From Diorhabda sublineata (lineage: Eukaryota; Arthropoda; Insecta; Coleoptera; Chrysomelidae): a DNA stretch of 64,000 nucleotides. Below are positions 44,718 to 57,900 of this stretch, piece by piece. The stretch covers positions 6,773,805-6,837,804 of the forward strand of contig NC_079484.1 in assembly GCF_026230105.1 (NCBI RefSeq), written 5' to 3'. Made by a program: the position numbers and the translations under genes. How positions within the stretch are numbered: the first letter of the stretch is position 1; each line of letters begins with the position of its first letter. Under the pieces are notes generated by a model. It worked only from the letters and a program-made list of their open reading frames with translations. It searched no databases and was not told the DNA's origin.

Positions 44718-45494
44718 CGACGAAATTTTAGTGTCTGAAAATTGTATCCTGTTCGGATCAGATTTTGGTAGAACTATATCAGTCGGATCTGTAACATAAT
44801 TAGATTGCAAGTTTACCTATTTATTAAATGCATCCCTATATAAATGATAATATGCTTCAGTAATTCAGCCAATTAAAATTGATAATGTTCTTCGACATTT
44901 CTGACTTAATATACCAGCAAAATCTTAATTGGAAATGTAATTTATAAAATGTTCAGTTCAATTCTTGAATGTGTTAAATGCAATATTAAATGATCCGCTT
45001 AAATATTTCCTGTAGTTAGTCGGAAATTTTGGAAAAACTTGTTGAACATGTCAGTAAAAGTGCCAAAATGTAATATATTATTAATTGCCATGCAATAACC
45101 TTGGTTTTTAGTTATTAAACAACCTTATCACTGTATTTGTTGTTACCTATACTTAACTACATTATGTATAGTATAAATTGTGCAGTCTGTAGTATGGGTA
45201 TTTATTATTGTGGCTTTGAAAAATAATTTTTTTTTCTACTACTGCCAATCAAAAATATTTTGCTAAACATCTTCAAAAACAGTTTTACCAAATATGTTCA
45301 TTTAATTTCATAGATCCACCATAATACAGTTTTCTAATTTTTCCTCAGTCCAACTGAAAATAAAAACATAACTCATTATTAATTTGTCATCAGTGTCGAC
45401 GCTAAAAACAGGTTATAATTTGGAAACCCTCCCTCCAAAAATTTAGTTGCTAGAATACTTTTTGTTGAATGGCATGTTACATAATTTTGTATGT

Positions 45495-45638
45495 CATACT
45501 GAACACACTGTTTACACCACCACTACACCAACACTGACGGAAGTTCACTTTCAGTCACTGAAGACGATAACTTTGTAATCGAAACGCGCGTTAGACAGTG
45601 TAATTGTGAGTGTTAGTGTAAACAGTGTGTTCAGTATG
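45495..45638. mobile_element. MITE (AACAGTGTGTTCAGTAT family), complete copy
   Basis: Inverted termini CATACTGAACACACTGTTTA and the complement of the same sequence enclose a centre with a dyad (GAAGACGATAACTTTGTAAT, ATCGAAACGCGCGTTAGAC). There is no coding capacity. Copies or halves also lie at 23691, 41454, 47972-48022 and 48171. I cannot assign the superfamily. Confidence 0.8.
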
Positions 45639-46835
45639 AATTTCATTACTACATGTATCAATTGTTTGTTTGGCTTTTTTATAAATGTTGTCATTTGTAT
45701 CTATCAAGCTTTGGTAGAAATCAAATTTTAAAAGGTTGTTTTCTTTTGAAGGAATTGGCACTATGACATTCTCGGGGAAAAATGTACAGGTTAAAAAACT
45801 TTCTTATGAATTATTTTTTTTATTCAGACATTATAAATGAAAAATAAATATTCTTGAATGACAAATTAGTTGATGAGATTGATTCTCACCATAACTGTCA
45901 TTATAGTATTCGACCACTTCAGCTAATTGCACTGGAATGTTATCATTAATCAAGGGGCGCACGGAATGAACGCGAACATGATGCCTGTTCGCTAGGAAAC
46001 ATAACCGTAAAATTTCATGTATTTGAAGAAATTTGAACTTACTTTACTGGATGAAATATCTACAGTTATTTTTCTATAACATATTTCAAAATGAATGAAA
46101 TAGATCTAGACGAATTTTTTAAACGTATATGAATGAATTGGGGTTTATATGATCAACTTTTTAACTTATTGAGTAGATAGTTTATAAAACATTCAATAAG
46201 AAACCCTGATTGTCAATTAGATCATAAAGTTAATCATTAGTTCTTGTCATGGTGTTTACAAATGGGAAATTGATTCCATATATTATGCTAAATTGAAGTT
46301 TTCTTATATCCAGCCGACTGTTTGTTATATAAACAGTCATAAACATATTATATCAATAAGTAATTTTTCAGGGTACCTGCAACGACAAACTACACTAGAA
46401 AAGTGAGGTTATGTTTTTTACATTCAACGCGTAAAAAGTTGGTTAACTTCGACGTGTCATGAGCGCGTTCAAGTGCGATCATTGTGTGCGTTATCACAGT
46501 TTCTCTACAAGTTGAACTATCTTTAACTTTTAAGAACGTGTAGAGCGCGCCATGTTCGCGTTCATTCTGTGTATCGCTTAACCTTGCATTGTATTAATGC
46601 TACACTCAAATAATTTGTAACCAAAATGGGTATAAAAACATGGTAAAATTGAATTGTCCCATATAATGTTCAAATTATTATAATTTACGACCATAATGAT
46701 CTAAACGATCTCGATATGATATTCAAATAGACTATTTCATTAAGGAAACTATACTATTCGTTATTGTAATAATTACCTTAAATTGATAGTTCTGGAAATT
46801 ACTTGCATTTGAAATAAAAATCAATAGTTCCAATA

Positions 46836-47245
46836 CAGTACAAGATCGTAAATCCGGAATTGCTGGGAAACGATTGGTTCCGGATTTTAGATCATACGAA
46901 CATTTGAATACATTTATGGTGGCGCTATCTATCGCGCTAACAAGAAATCATATCACATTTAATACTGCACAAAAACACTTTTATAAAATAATAATAAAAA
47001 GTGTAAATACTTTATAAACAGAAGTTAAAATAACATCAATAAAAGTAATAGTGGAGAAACAATAAATAAAAAAAAATTCTAACTGGAAAAGCAAAAAAAA
47101 ATTATGATTCTACATGCTATCGTTATGTATGATGTCGCCTTCTAGTATCAAATATATATGCATGCTAAAAATTACGATACGAACTAATCAGTTCGGATTT
47201 TAGATATTCCGCGTTATAGAAGTCCGGATTTACGATGTTCAACTG
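46836..47245. mobile_element. Pogo-like non-autonomous element, copy 2
   Basis: Starts after TA with CAGTACAAGATCGTAAATCC and ends TCCGGATTTACGATGTTCAA-CTG. It aligns with 25482-25882 along most of its length but lacks that copy's inverted duplication and has an extra A-rich insertion near 47040-47105. No transposase is encoded. Confidence 0.75.
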
Positions 47246-47457
47246 CATACAAAACAGGGCCGAGAACAATATGTCTATAAAAGCGTCAATTACGTGAAAC
47301 ATGTAACGTTAACTATCATTTTTCTATAAATTTATCACATGGAATCTTGTGTAGTGCCACAGTGCACTAACAAAACTGAAAAATTTAAGTCGTCGTTATG
47401 AAATCTTTCATTCGGGGTCGCTGATTTCGAATTCGACGCCAAATTTACGGAAACTAC

Positions 47458-47903
47458 TTTGCTACTACATTTAGACCAGCATTAAAGTAGAAATAAAACT
47501 CAATAGTCTATTTAGAAACTATGAAAATATACTTTACTTTGAAATTTATTACAAATTGTGGTCATTCTGGCAGATAATGGTATTTTATTTTCATTTAATT
47601 AAGTTATGTATATTTTTTGACATATATACACAACATAAAATTTTAAATTTTGTATGTGGCAACTCTGTGCAAGAAAAGGGGGTATTTCTTGCACAGAGTT
47701 GCCACATACAAAATTTAAAATTTTATGTTGTGTATATATGTCAAAAAATATACATAACTTAATTAAATGAAAATAAAATACCATTATCTGCCAGAATGAC
47801 CACAATTTGTAATAAATTTCAAAGTAAAGTATATTTTCATAGTTTCTAAATAGACTATTGAGTTTTATTTCTACTTTAATGCTGGTCTAAATGTAGTAGC
47901 AAA
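47458..47903. repeat. Near-perfect 446-bp palindrome
   Basis: Arms 47458-47676 and 47685-47903 (219 bp each) are reverse complements about the centre 47680/47681, with only an 8-base loop (AGGGGGTA). Every arm segment I compared matched without a mismatch. Because of this symmetry an identical 68-codon frame appears on both strands; it is a by-product, not a gene. A transcript would fold into a hairpin longer than 200 bp. I see no target duplication at the ends. Confidence 0.95.
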
Positions 47904-48170
47904 TATCATTATGGTCTCTTCATGTATAAAAACGTTTTAACTAAGTTGGAATTTCTGGAACTGTTGGTGATATTCATACTGTTTACACCAACACTGTCTG
48001 ACGTCTATTGTAAACAGTATTGAATAGACTATGGAGAAAAAATTACTGCATTTTTGTTATAAGTCACAAATAATTATTCATGGGAAAATGGGTTAGTTCA
48101 TTTTGAACAATAATTTACATTAACATCACATTCCAATTAAGTTGGAATGTTTGGAACCGTTGGTGATATT

Positions 48171-48343
48171 CATACTGAGCACACTGTTTACACTAACACT
48201 CGCAATTACACTGCCTGAGGCGCGTTTCGATAACCAATTTATATTCTTCTTTTCTGAAGATAATAATTTGGTTATCAAAACGCGCCTCGGTCAGTCTAAT
48301 TTTGAATGTTGGTGTAGTGGTAGTGTAAACAGTGTGTTTATTA
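48171..48343. mobile_element. MITE (AACAGTGTGTTCAGTAT family), second copy
   Basis: Starts CATACTGAGCACACTGTTTA and ends GTAGTGTAAACAGTGTGTTT. The centre holds an imperfect long dyad (GCGTTTCGATAACCAATTTA against AATTTGGTTATCAAAACGCG). A shortened relative lies just upstream at 47972-48022. Confidence 0.75.
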
Positions 48344-48359
48344 TCACATTCCAATAGTT

Positions 48360-51300
48360 AATTTCATTTTTATAATATATTATTTTATTACAAATAAAAT
48401 CTAATTAAAATAAAGATTTTTCAAATTGTTTTCAATGCACAATATTATTTTTATTCCCATGAGTATATATTAACATTCCTAAATATTTTTATAGCAAATG
48501 TAAAAGATATATACATGAATACTTTTGACTGTGATTTATTTTTTTTTTAATGTAATTATTATTCCCCTGTATATCAAAACTCAAAAATATTTGTATAACC
48601 TATAAAATTTAAGCCATAAATATTCTTTTTAGAAGGAAAAGAAGTATCAATTTAAAAATTTCGAAAAAATCATAATATTGTTTGAAAAATGTATTCTTCA
48701 TGTGTAAATTCAACTGAAACGTACAATGTTCATTTAAAATATTTTGTTAATATTTATTTAATTGTGCAATATGTTATTGTTGCTCTTAACGAGTATTACT
48801 AGCAGTAATTAGATCGTATTTATTATTTATTGAATGAAAATATAGACAAGTCTTACATTCTATTGTCTTTTTATTCCCTGAACGATAGTCGACAGACATG
48901 TCTCTGAAACCTTTTTAGTAAAATTTTCGATGAATAAACTAAAACAAATTGGAGAAAATATTATAACAAGACTAGGTATGCAATATAAACTCCTAGTTTA
49001 CAAACTCGCCTTCAAGCCAATATGGACCTTATAGGATCCAGTTATGAGGGACGACAGCCAAATTTCATCTAAAGATTATAGAGGTTTCAGTCTAAAGTAT
49101 TACGCCTACTCCATCAGACTTTAAAACCACCGAACGAGCTAGAAGTGAATCTATTTGAGAACACTGAGCAAACACAAAGTTTTAAAATAACAAAACCATT
49201 GGACTTGACGGATCGTTTTTAAATGTATATTTATATCGCACTCCTACTTCAATAGTGCCATATCCAAAAAAAATTCAAAATTGTCATTTTCCGTCCAATG
49301 TATACCTTAAGATGATGTTACAGGTTTTAATAGTACCATATCATTAGTACTAACAGATTCTGCATGAAACGCCAAGTGTATTACTCGCGTCTGTATGAAC
49401 CATCAACAGTACTGTAAGCCAGTATGTCATCTCATTTCGTCGGGAGATGTTATAAAAATCAAAGCTGTGGTGCCATAACTCACACTGATTTTTTTAATAT
49501 AGAGATCGGCAAAAACTTTGACAGAGACATAAATGGAAATCTACAAAGTCGAAAATTGTTATGTTGTTCTTCCTCTCATTAAACGGAAATTTACTTAAGT
49601 TTAAACGCAACCTTGTAAGGTGATTTTTACTGTAAACATTTTTTTATATTATATTAAGTTAAATTACAAATAAAGTCATATATTTCGTTTTATTCGCCCC
49701 AAGCTCTAACTCAACAAGTCTAAATAAAATTAACATTAACATTAGTGTGATATCACTAAAAAATTTTGTTTAAAGTTGTCTGTAGATTTTACATCACTAA
49801 TCAGTAAAGATATCTTCAAACTGAATGTGCACCGAATTTGGTACACCTAATTAACTGATCCAAAACAAATCTCACTTAAAATCGTTTTTTTTTGGCTTAT
49901 CCTATAAAATTAGCATTTATGAGCTTGGTACTATTGAAATAGGGGTGAGATATATTAAGTTATAGTAGTTCCTACAAACACAGAAAATAATTATCAAAGA
50001 AAATTGTATATTGTATATTTGACTATACATACTGATTGCATGTAGTAATAAGCAGGACAAAAATAAGTAGTTTGGAGATCTACTCTACTATAATCAATAT
50101 TTTTTAAATTCAGTTCATTATATTTCTGGTCACTCCGTATAAATAGAAATTAGTTAAAATGTCTAGTCCTCCCAATGGAATAGGATATTTTGAAATGTAA
50201 ACCAACTATCAAAAGTTAGACATTTTAATAAATAGTTATAAAAAAATACAAACAAAAAAATCACAACTCAATCCTTAAACTTGCAAAATTCCAATATTTT
50301 TCATAATGGTCAGAATTCACCTATTATACAATATTATTTTATATGAATAGCACATTCAAAAAATAACAATTAAATTGTTTCCAATTTCAGGAACTGGGCA
50401 CACATTCAATTTTTCATTTTCTTTCTGATATCAGGAAACAAGCTTCAATCAAATTATGACCACATACCAGCAACTCAACATTGAAACCTTGAAGCAATGA
50501 AAAAAAAATTTTGTAGGTCTTTTCAATGACCAAAAGCTGTAGCACCCAAACGGTTTCATAGGCTTGTTAAATGGGTTTTATCTTGCATAGATAGAAAGTT
50601 GAAAGATACCCACTTGGGAAATGGTGAATGTAAACCTTTTCTTACAAAATCATTTGAATGCCAAATGTTTAGTTTGAAACGTTGAAATTTTTTTTATATA
50701 CAAAAATCTACTAAAAACATGGATTTAATTCCAACTAGGAATTATTAATAGACTTTAGAGATCATTGAAATTACCTAAATGAATATGGTTATGTCATTAA
50801 AGCTCAATCATTCCAATAAAAATATATCATCAGCATCGAAAAGGTGAAGATCAATATCATACCAAAAAGCATGTATCAGAATAACTTTAGAGGATTGGAA
50901 AAGGTGCTTGAAAGTGTTTTATATTGATCAACAAATATTCGAGAAAAATAGTTGCATTATTTGATTTTTTTTATTTCAGTCAGTGTTAATAGTCAAATTA
51001 GACATAATTAAGTATCAGATAAACTACAAGTGGATTTTATGTTAGATATCTAATAATATTTTTTGAAACTTTTATTGTGTAATACTTTTAAAGGCAAAAA
51101 TTAAAAGCGGTGCTAGTAACAAAACAGTAATTGATATTAGTTACTGAACAAAACTTTTTAGATTGGTTGTTGTGAATATAACATAAAATATACCAATCTA
51201 TAGAAACAGTAAATTACTAAAGTTTCTAAATCAATGTAGCGTCAATTTTCGATAGGCATTTGAAATACCAGTTCATCAAAAATCCTTATAAATACTATCA

Positions 51301-51440
51301 TAAAGACATCAAACCATGTATAACGATTGATTAACGTTGTACATCAGTTTGTAAAATACTTTTAATGTAGCCATTGTGTATGTATTTTGAAACATATTTT
51401 AGAAAAAACTATTAGTAAATATATACATGTATTTACTTCA
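48360..51440. other. Intergenic AT-rich region
   Basis: Between the MITE and the IGBP1 stop codon I see no gene. Near 49065-49200 the + strand resembles a decayed LINE segment (KDYRGFSL), too weak to call. On the minus strand an ATTAAA hexamer at 51361-51366, about 86 bases past the IGBP1 stop, could be that gene's polyadenylation signal. Confidence 0.4.
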
Positions 51441-51451
51441 TTAACCATTTC

Positions 51452-52223
51452 TTAACTTCGATTCATTCTGTTACCCCAACCTCTTCTGTGTTCATCTTTA
51501 AATTCATCTCTGCTCCTCATTCTTGCGATATGTTTATCACTATCTTCTTCAATTAATTTTTCAGTTTCTTCTTTTTCTTTCTCCTCTTGATTTAAAGATA
51601 AACCGGCGGCGGCGGCTTGTTGTAAAGTCGTTGGACCTTTCTTCGGTTTAGTTGGATCAGGAAAAATACCGTCCTCTACTCTTTTGTGATAAAATTCTTC
51701 CACCTGAAATTAGTTTCGCTGTTAAAATAAATAAAACGTTTTTTATATGTCAATATATGCAGATTATTGACTATTACCATACTATAGTGTATTCATTTCA
51801 AAAACAATGTTAAATTTTCAAAACATTTTTTAATGAACCACCACAAAGAATTACAGCAGAAAAGTAGGTGAATACAATCGACATTTTAATAATTAGATTG
51901 AGACCAACATGTGACAATTAAGCATTGAAGAATGAAGATAAACTAACTTAATACAAAATATTGGTTACTGGAGGGGATCCACGCAATTGGGTATCACAGT
52001 CATCTGAATCACGACTCGATGATTTGGGAATAAAATCTAGCGCGTTTGAGTCCATCGGAAGAAGCAACAGGGCGAAAAATACCACAAATATGATTTTATT
52101 AAACCATGAATACTACAATTTCGACACTGTACGATTATCATGGGTATGAAGGGTAATTGTGTTTACTTGTTGTCTATTTGTAAAATAAACGCATTTTTGA
52201 ATAAGAAGCTGGTCTTAAATAAA

Positions 52224-52288
<65 letters not shown>

Positions 52289-54765
52289 TATATATAAATG
52301 CAATGATATAGCTAATCATTAATCATTTTCTAAATATGTTTGATAAGAATAAAATTTAAAGATTTCTCTATCATGTATATTCTAAAACTAATTGAAAGAT
52401 TATTAATACGTACAGTCATTATCGGCAATGATGGATAACCAGCTCCAAAAACAGCTTTCTGTATGTCATCTTTTGTTATCACAATTGGCTTCAGTGGAGG
52501 AGGGGGTCTTTTGGGTTGAGGTTTTTCTTCATTTTTCATATTAGCCATGTGTTCTAAGATCGGTTTTTCCATATCAATACTGTTTAATTCGTCTATTGCT
52601 TCATGCATAAACAGTTTTATCATAGTTAGAAAGTATTCTCTTTTTATTTCTTCATCGGCATGTTCATTTTCCATGTTTTTCTTTAAATCTTCTAATTTGG
52701 ACTTTAGTTCTTTTTGTTCTTTAAATCTGTCATATGAAAAATATAAAATGTTAGTTTTGAATTCCTTAGTATATCCACATGTCTTCTATATTAATTGGAA
52801 TTTTGTTTTTTAAGCAATATTATTTACATTGAAAAATTGGAAGTTTTTATTACAAAAAACAATTAAATTTTATATGTAGCTTACATAATAAAATAAACAC
52901 ATATACTACAGGTGAAAAGTTTTTGCCCACCCTATAGTTTGAGTGATATACAAATAAAAACAATAATATCAATTTTAATATAGTTATAAGAAAACCACAG
53001 TCTGCAATTATCACATATTTAAATTTTTATTCATCAATGTAGCCCCCTTTTATTATTTGGCATTCTGCACAAATAACCGACGATTATTTGGTTTCATTCG
53101 TTTTTAAGGATATTCTAAAGGTGTGAAGTGGAAGTACGACACTGCTTTTTGATTTCCCTGTCCAATTTGTCCCACAACAATCCAATCGAGTTGAGGTCGA
53201 GCGACTGTAACAGTAAAATCATTACATTATTTCTCTCCAATTATTTCAAATACTCTTTGTACCGATTCGAGGAATAATCCACCAGTCGCCCTTCCTTCAA
53301 AATATCCCCACACATGGATATAGAATCCATTTTTCGTTTGACCTGAGCACAACAGTCTTAGATCCAAAAATCTCAAACTTTGACTCATTACTTCAAAATG
53401 TTCTTTAGCCCACTGTAACCACCCAACACTGTAATTTTCTTTCGACACCTTATAAGATTTCTTCACTGCCACCCTTCCAAAACTTCCTAGCTTCTCACAA
53501 ATCTACTTTTCACTAGAAGTACTCAAAGGTAGATCCCTAGATTCATTGATCTGAACTGCTATCTCTGGGCCCATGAGTCGTCGTTCATGTTTACTGATCA
53601 ATGTAATATGTTTATCTTCAGGGGTTTTTTAACAAGGCCACCCTAAACGTTTTCTGTCACAAAAGCTCCTAGTGGATGCATATTTCTTCACATTGTAGTC
53701 CATATTAATATGTAGAGGTATATTTAATTGGACAGTAATGATAGTTACTTTTGCCTAGACTATAGAAACAATTTCAACCATTAGTTTCTTGGTTTTACCC
53801 ATTTTAAACCTTACAAAAAAAATTCCTAGGTATACAAACTTGCATCTTGCTGAACTAACTGGGACTAAACTATAATCATAAACACCAAAGAAATAATATG
53901 AGCTCAAATAAAGTAAGCAAAATAGTAGCCACTGTTATTTTTGGTTTTGTTAGACAACAATTTTGCTTGAAAATGTGGATTATGGGGTAGGGAAAAACTT
54001 TTGAAAGCATTTACTCAGAAATAATTACCTCTGAATTTTATTTGCTCTAGTATTAACAGAATATTCTAATTTCTCAAATTCTGTTTTTTCTTTTTTCTCC
54101 TTCTCCTCACTTTTATCTTTGAATTGATTACTGCCCATTCCATAATCATTACATCTTTTTAAAAAATCTTTAAAGTAAATTTCAGCTACATCAACTATAT
54201 CTTTTCTTTCTTTTGAAGTTAATTTTAGAGTAAGGGATCCTAAAAACGCTGGCAACAGAAAATACTGTAAATCATTGGTGCTAATTTCTTCAATTCCTTC
54301 ATTTGTGCTAAATATACTGGATATAGACACAAGCCTAGTTGCTTGTTCAAAGGTTTTCATGGTTTTCTTTATTTTTGTCTAAAAATGAAACATTCAAAAA
54401 TATATATTTAAAAAACGCATAATTATTAATATTATCAAATGTTAATCTCCACCAATTCTGTTATAAATTTATTGTTTAAAGAATGTTTCAACTTTTTTTA
54501 TATACTAGTCTCCTCAAATGATATAGTAACAAAGAATGAATTTCGTTTTAATTTAGTGAGTGAGAACTGTATTTGTATTTTTACAAAAAATACCACCAAA
54601 ATTATATTTATATATAGAAATATTCCTATTGCACACCTGCAACTCATTGCTGTTTGTGGGTTGATCACTGCTTATGATCGAATTATAATTCTCCAAACCT
54701 TCTTTGAAGATCGAATCTAAAGTCTGAATATCAGTTTCATCGGTATCTTTCGTATTTTGAGCCAT
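51452..54765 (-). CDS. IGBP1 / Tap42 / alpha4, PP2A-type phosphatase regulatory protein
   Basis: Four exons: 54765-54637, 54378-54029, 52726-52414 and 51703-51452 (stop). All borders are GT-AG and the phases match, giving 347 residues, close to human IGBP1 (339). This cytoplasmic protein binds and stabilises catalytic subunits of PP2A, PP4 and PP6 and acts in TOR-linked signalling in yeast and animals. The N-terminal part (residues about 1-220) is the helical domain; NKIQRFKEQKELK (about 156-168), spanning the exon 2/3 junction, fits the basic segment used to contact PP2A. After PKRPPPPLKPIVIT comes the family signature VFGAGYPSLPIMTVEEFY, then an acidic stretch and MRSRDEFKDEHRRGWGNRMN. The intron between exons 2 and 3 holds a Tc1-like relic. 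Confidence 0.93.
51961..52149 (+). other. GC-richer open stretch within an IGBP1 intron
   Basis: A 62-codon frame on the opposite strand begins after GGAGGGGATCCACGCAATTG. Its base composition is richer than its surroundings, so it may be a piece of a transposed gene or element. It has no splice sites, neighbours or known motif, and I do not call it a gene. Confidence 0.2.
52226..52286. repeat. (TA)n microsatellite
   Basis: About 60 bases of uninterrupted TA in the last intron of IGBP1. Confidence 0.97.
52905..54010 (-). mobile_element. Tc1-like transposon, degraded, copy 2
   Basis: The left end CTACAGGTGAAAAGTTTTTG and the right GGGAAAAACTTTTGAAAG resemble the termini of copy 1 (34703-35702). 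The minus strand retains LQWAKEHFE, MSQSLRFLDL and HVWGYFEG, in the order of a Tc1 catalytic domain, with stops and frameshifts. It occupies most of the intron between IGBP1 exons 2 and 3. Confidence 0.78.
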
Positions 54766-54997
54766 ATTTCAGGAATATTAAAACAACTTTTCAATACCTC
54801 TTTTGATCAAGTTTTAAGGTTAAGTTTCAATTTTGGATGTCCACTTGACATCTGTTAAAATGTTAGAAAAAGAGTAGTGTATACTAATAAATTCGTACGT
54901 GAAAATTTTAGTGACGATACAAGTTAAAATAAACTAATACAAAATCAAATGAAAAAAAAAAGATATTAGGTAGAAGAAATAAACCACGAATAATATT
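54766..54997 (-). promoter_or_regulatory. Short spacer between BCDIN3D and IGBP1
   Basis: Only 232 bp separate the BCDIN3D stop from the IGBP1 start on the same strand, so this must hold both the 3' UTR/termination of BCDIN3D and the IGBP1 promoter and leader. I see no TATA box at a convincing position and no AATAAA on the minus strand. Confidence 0.4.
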
Positions 54998-57900
54998 TCA
55001 AGATATATTACATAACTTTTGTTTAAATATCAACAATTTTCTCTCCCAGGTAGTTCTTTCACTTTCTATCAATTTTACCATGTTACAATCGATATTTAAC
55101 ACTTGTTCGATAACACTCTCAACATTTTCTCTATATTTCAGTTTTGAAAACTCGGGAAATACAAATTTTTTTTGTTTCATTCGCTTTACTGCGGTTTTGT
55201 AGCATTTCCAAGGTTGTGGTTCAATTACCACTACCACAGCAATACTACAAATATATTTCAAAAAGTTTTCTAATCCCTCGTCACCATAATTTAAATGTAT
55301 CCACATTGTTGTTGAAAAACAAAAAGCTACTTTGAACTTTTCAACTTTCATTTGAATCAAATATTTATTGATAGTTTGGTCTCTTTTAGTTACATCCATG
55401 ATATCTAAACATTGGAATGTAATACCATCAGATGTGTGTTCATTAGCTCTGTTTATTAACAGTGGGTCAATATCAACCGCCAATATTGAAGGCTCTAGTG
55501 AGGAATATTTTTTTAAAAAGTCTTTTAAAGCCATTGTTAGGTTCTAAAAAAAGTTAAATGTATGAATTTTCAAATTTTGTGTGCATGTGAAAGAAAGAAG
55601 CAAATCCATCAGCCAAATAATTTTTTTATGATACTTTTTTAATATCTTTCATAAAATTTACTAATAGATCTAAAGTATGTCGATTATCTATGATTAATCG
55701 GTATGTGGTGAGGTTTAGAGGTAGGGAGTAGTTTTGTTTAACAAGTGCATGTAATACTCCTATATGGACAGTTGGAGACACTTTATCTATACTGCGCATG
55801 CTTGTAGATGCGCAGAACCGAGCTGGAACCTCGAAGGATAGAGAAATCGTTCTGCAATATTCGTCACTTAACTGATGCGCCAGGCGCTCGACTAATTGGA
55901 AAATGGGTCGAGAAGTTTTTGAAGATACCGGATTAATATTTGATAAACCAAAATCCGGGCTTCCAAGGTCTTTTGGAACAGTCGAAATGGTAGACAGTGC
56001 TACGTGACGAGCCTAAATTGTCTATTCGGGAGCGTGCTGTTGCTTTAAAAGTGCATAGATCATTATTGTTTTGCATTTTACTCAAAAATTTGGGACTAAA
56101 ACCTTACAAAATTCAGTTGGTGCAAGAATTGAAGCCTCAGGATGCTGGTCAACATCTTACTTACAAATGAAACTCATTTTCACCAAAATGGACACGTAAA
56201 CAAATAGAAGTGCTACTACTGCAATCAATCCAAAGCACAAATCCTCCGTTTTCGCCTAAAGTGACCATAAGGGGTGCGATGTTAGCACGATGAATTATAA
56301 GCCCTTACTTTTTTGCATATGAAATGGTACGCACTGTTACAGTGAATTCAGAGCGTTATGTGCAGATGTTAGACGCCTGAACTGCAAAACTTTAATGGTT
56401 ATGTCATTCTTGATATTACTGTCCTTACTAGTATGAAATTTCGAATGGTGGGTTGAGTCTTTTGGTTTGCATCTATTTTTCATTTTTAATGTATGGGGTT
56501 CTAGTATTCTCCTCACTCATCCATTTCAAATGTCCGAACCATGTTAGTTATTTTCTTCATTGTTCTGCAGGTTTTGTATTTAATATTTGTCTGTATTTTT
56601 CGTTTTTGATATGGTCCAATCGAGTTTAACCAATAAAATTAGTGTTGTAATTGTAACAATTGTAAATTGTAATAAAATATTTGTACCTAAATAATATATA
56701 AAATTTGTTCATACTAAAGTAATTAATATTAGTAAAAATTTATATATGCATAATTTTCTATCTAGTTTATGGTGGGCTATAATTACCACTAATATGTTAA
56801 TCCATAACTCATTGAAAAGGTACAGGTAAATTGGAGTTTCATCTTTTCAGCAGAATTTGCATTTGTCAGTTTCTGCAGTTTCAAAAGGACTTATTGAAGT
56901 GATCCAGTTTTTCGTTCAAAAACTAATTTGTTACTTTTTTTATAATTGAAAAATATGTAAAAGTGGTTATAATGAAACAATTTGAAAACTTAATATATAT
57001 ATAAAACTCACACACAAATAATATGTAAGGTAGTACTTACAAATTAAAGTCTGATATTATATTTTCAATACACACTAATGTTATAAATGTATATAATACA
57101 TGTTTTAGTCGAATTTATAAGTCAAACACCAGAAAAGTGACTTTGAATTTTTTTCATATTTAGATGGACAAGAAATTTGTGCGATATATAAGAAGACATA
57201 ACTATTCTAAAATAATGTGAAAGGAATAAAACAAGTATTATATAAGAATTTGTTGTAATGAAAATGCAATGGATTCAATAAGAAATGTCAGCGTGAAATA
57301 ATAATTAACAATAATTAATGAATATTTTCAACTACTTCAATAGGAATATTCCTTATCTATAATGTTCCTTTTGTATGAAATCTCAGAGAATTTGAACCCA
57401 TTCAAATGTAGCTCATTTCATTATACAGATGACTGAGGCCAGATTTACTTTGCTAAGGTCTCTCCTTTGCTATCACTTCCACACAAGCCCAGCTCTGGTA
57501 TTTTGATACACAATTCATAATCATGATAGTATTCAGCACAAAAAATAATTATTATTTATTGTTATTTCACTTTTGTATTGACAAATGAAATTCAAGTTAG
57601 AATACTAAGAGCTGAATGAATGTCTTAATTTGTCATTTGATTTGACCCATCACAACAAATTGAGCTGATAACATCAGTTCAATTTGAATTAGATCATTGG
57701 CAAAAGGAAAGTTATAATCATTGGAATAATAAACATTTATGACAGGAAACAAACTATGAAGAAATTTGTTTACATTTTTTGTTATATGAATTTGAAGATT
57801 GTTTAGATGATTCAACTCTAGTTATATGTCAATATTATCAACTAGATGTGTTACTACAAAGTAATATTATAAATAAAGAACATTTCTTGAGAATTTTATA

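Noticed and set aside
47556..47805. Identical 68-codon open frames on both strands
   Set aside because: They result from the palindrome; there is no coding composition, start context or homology.
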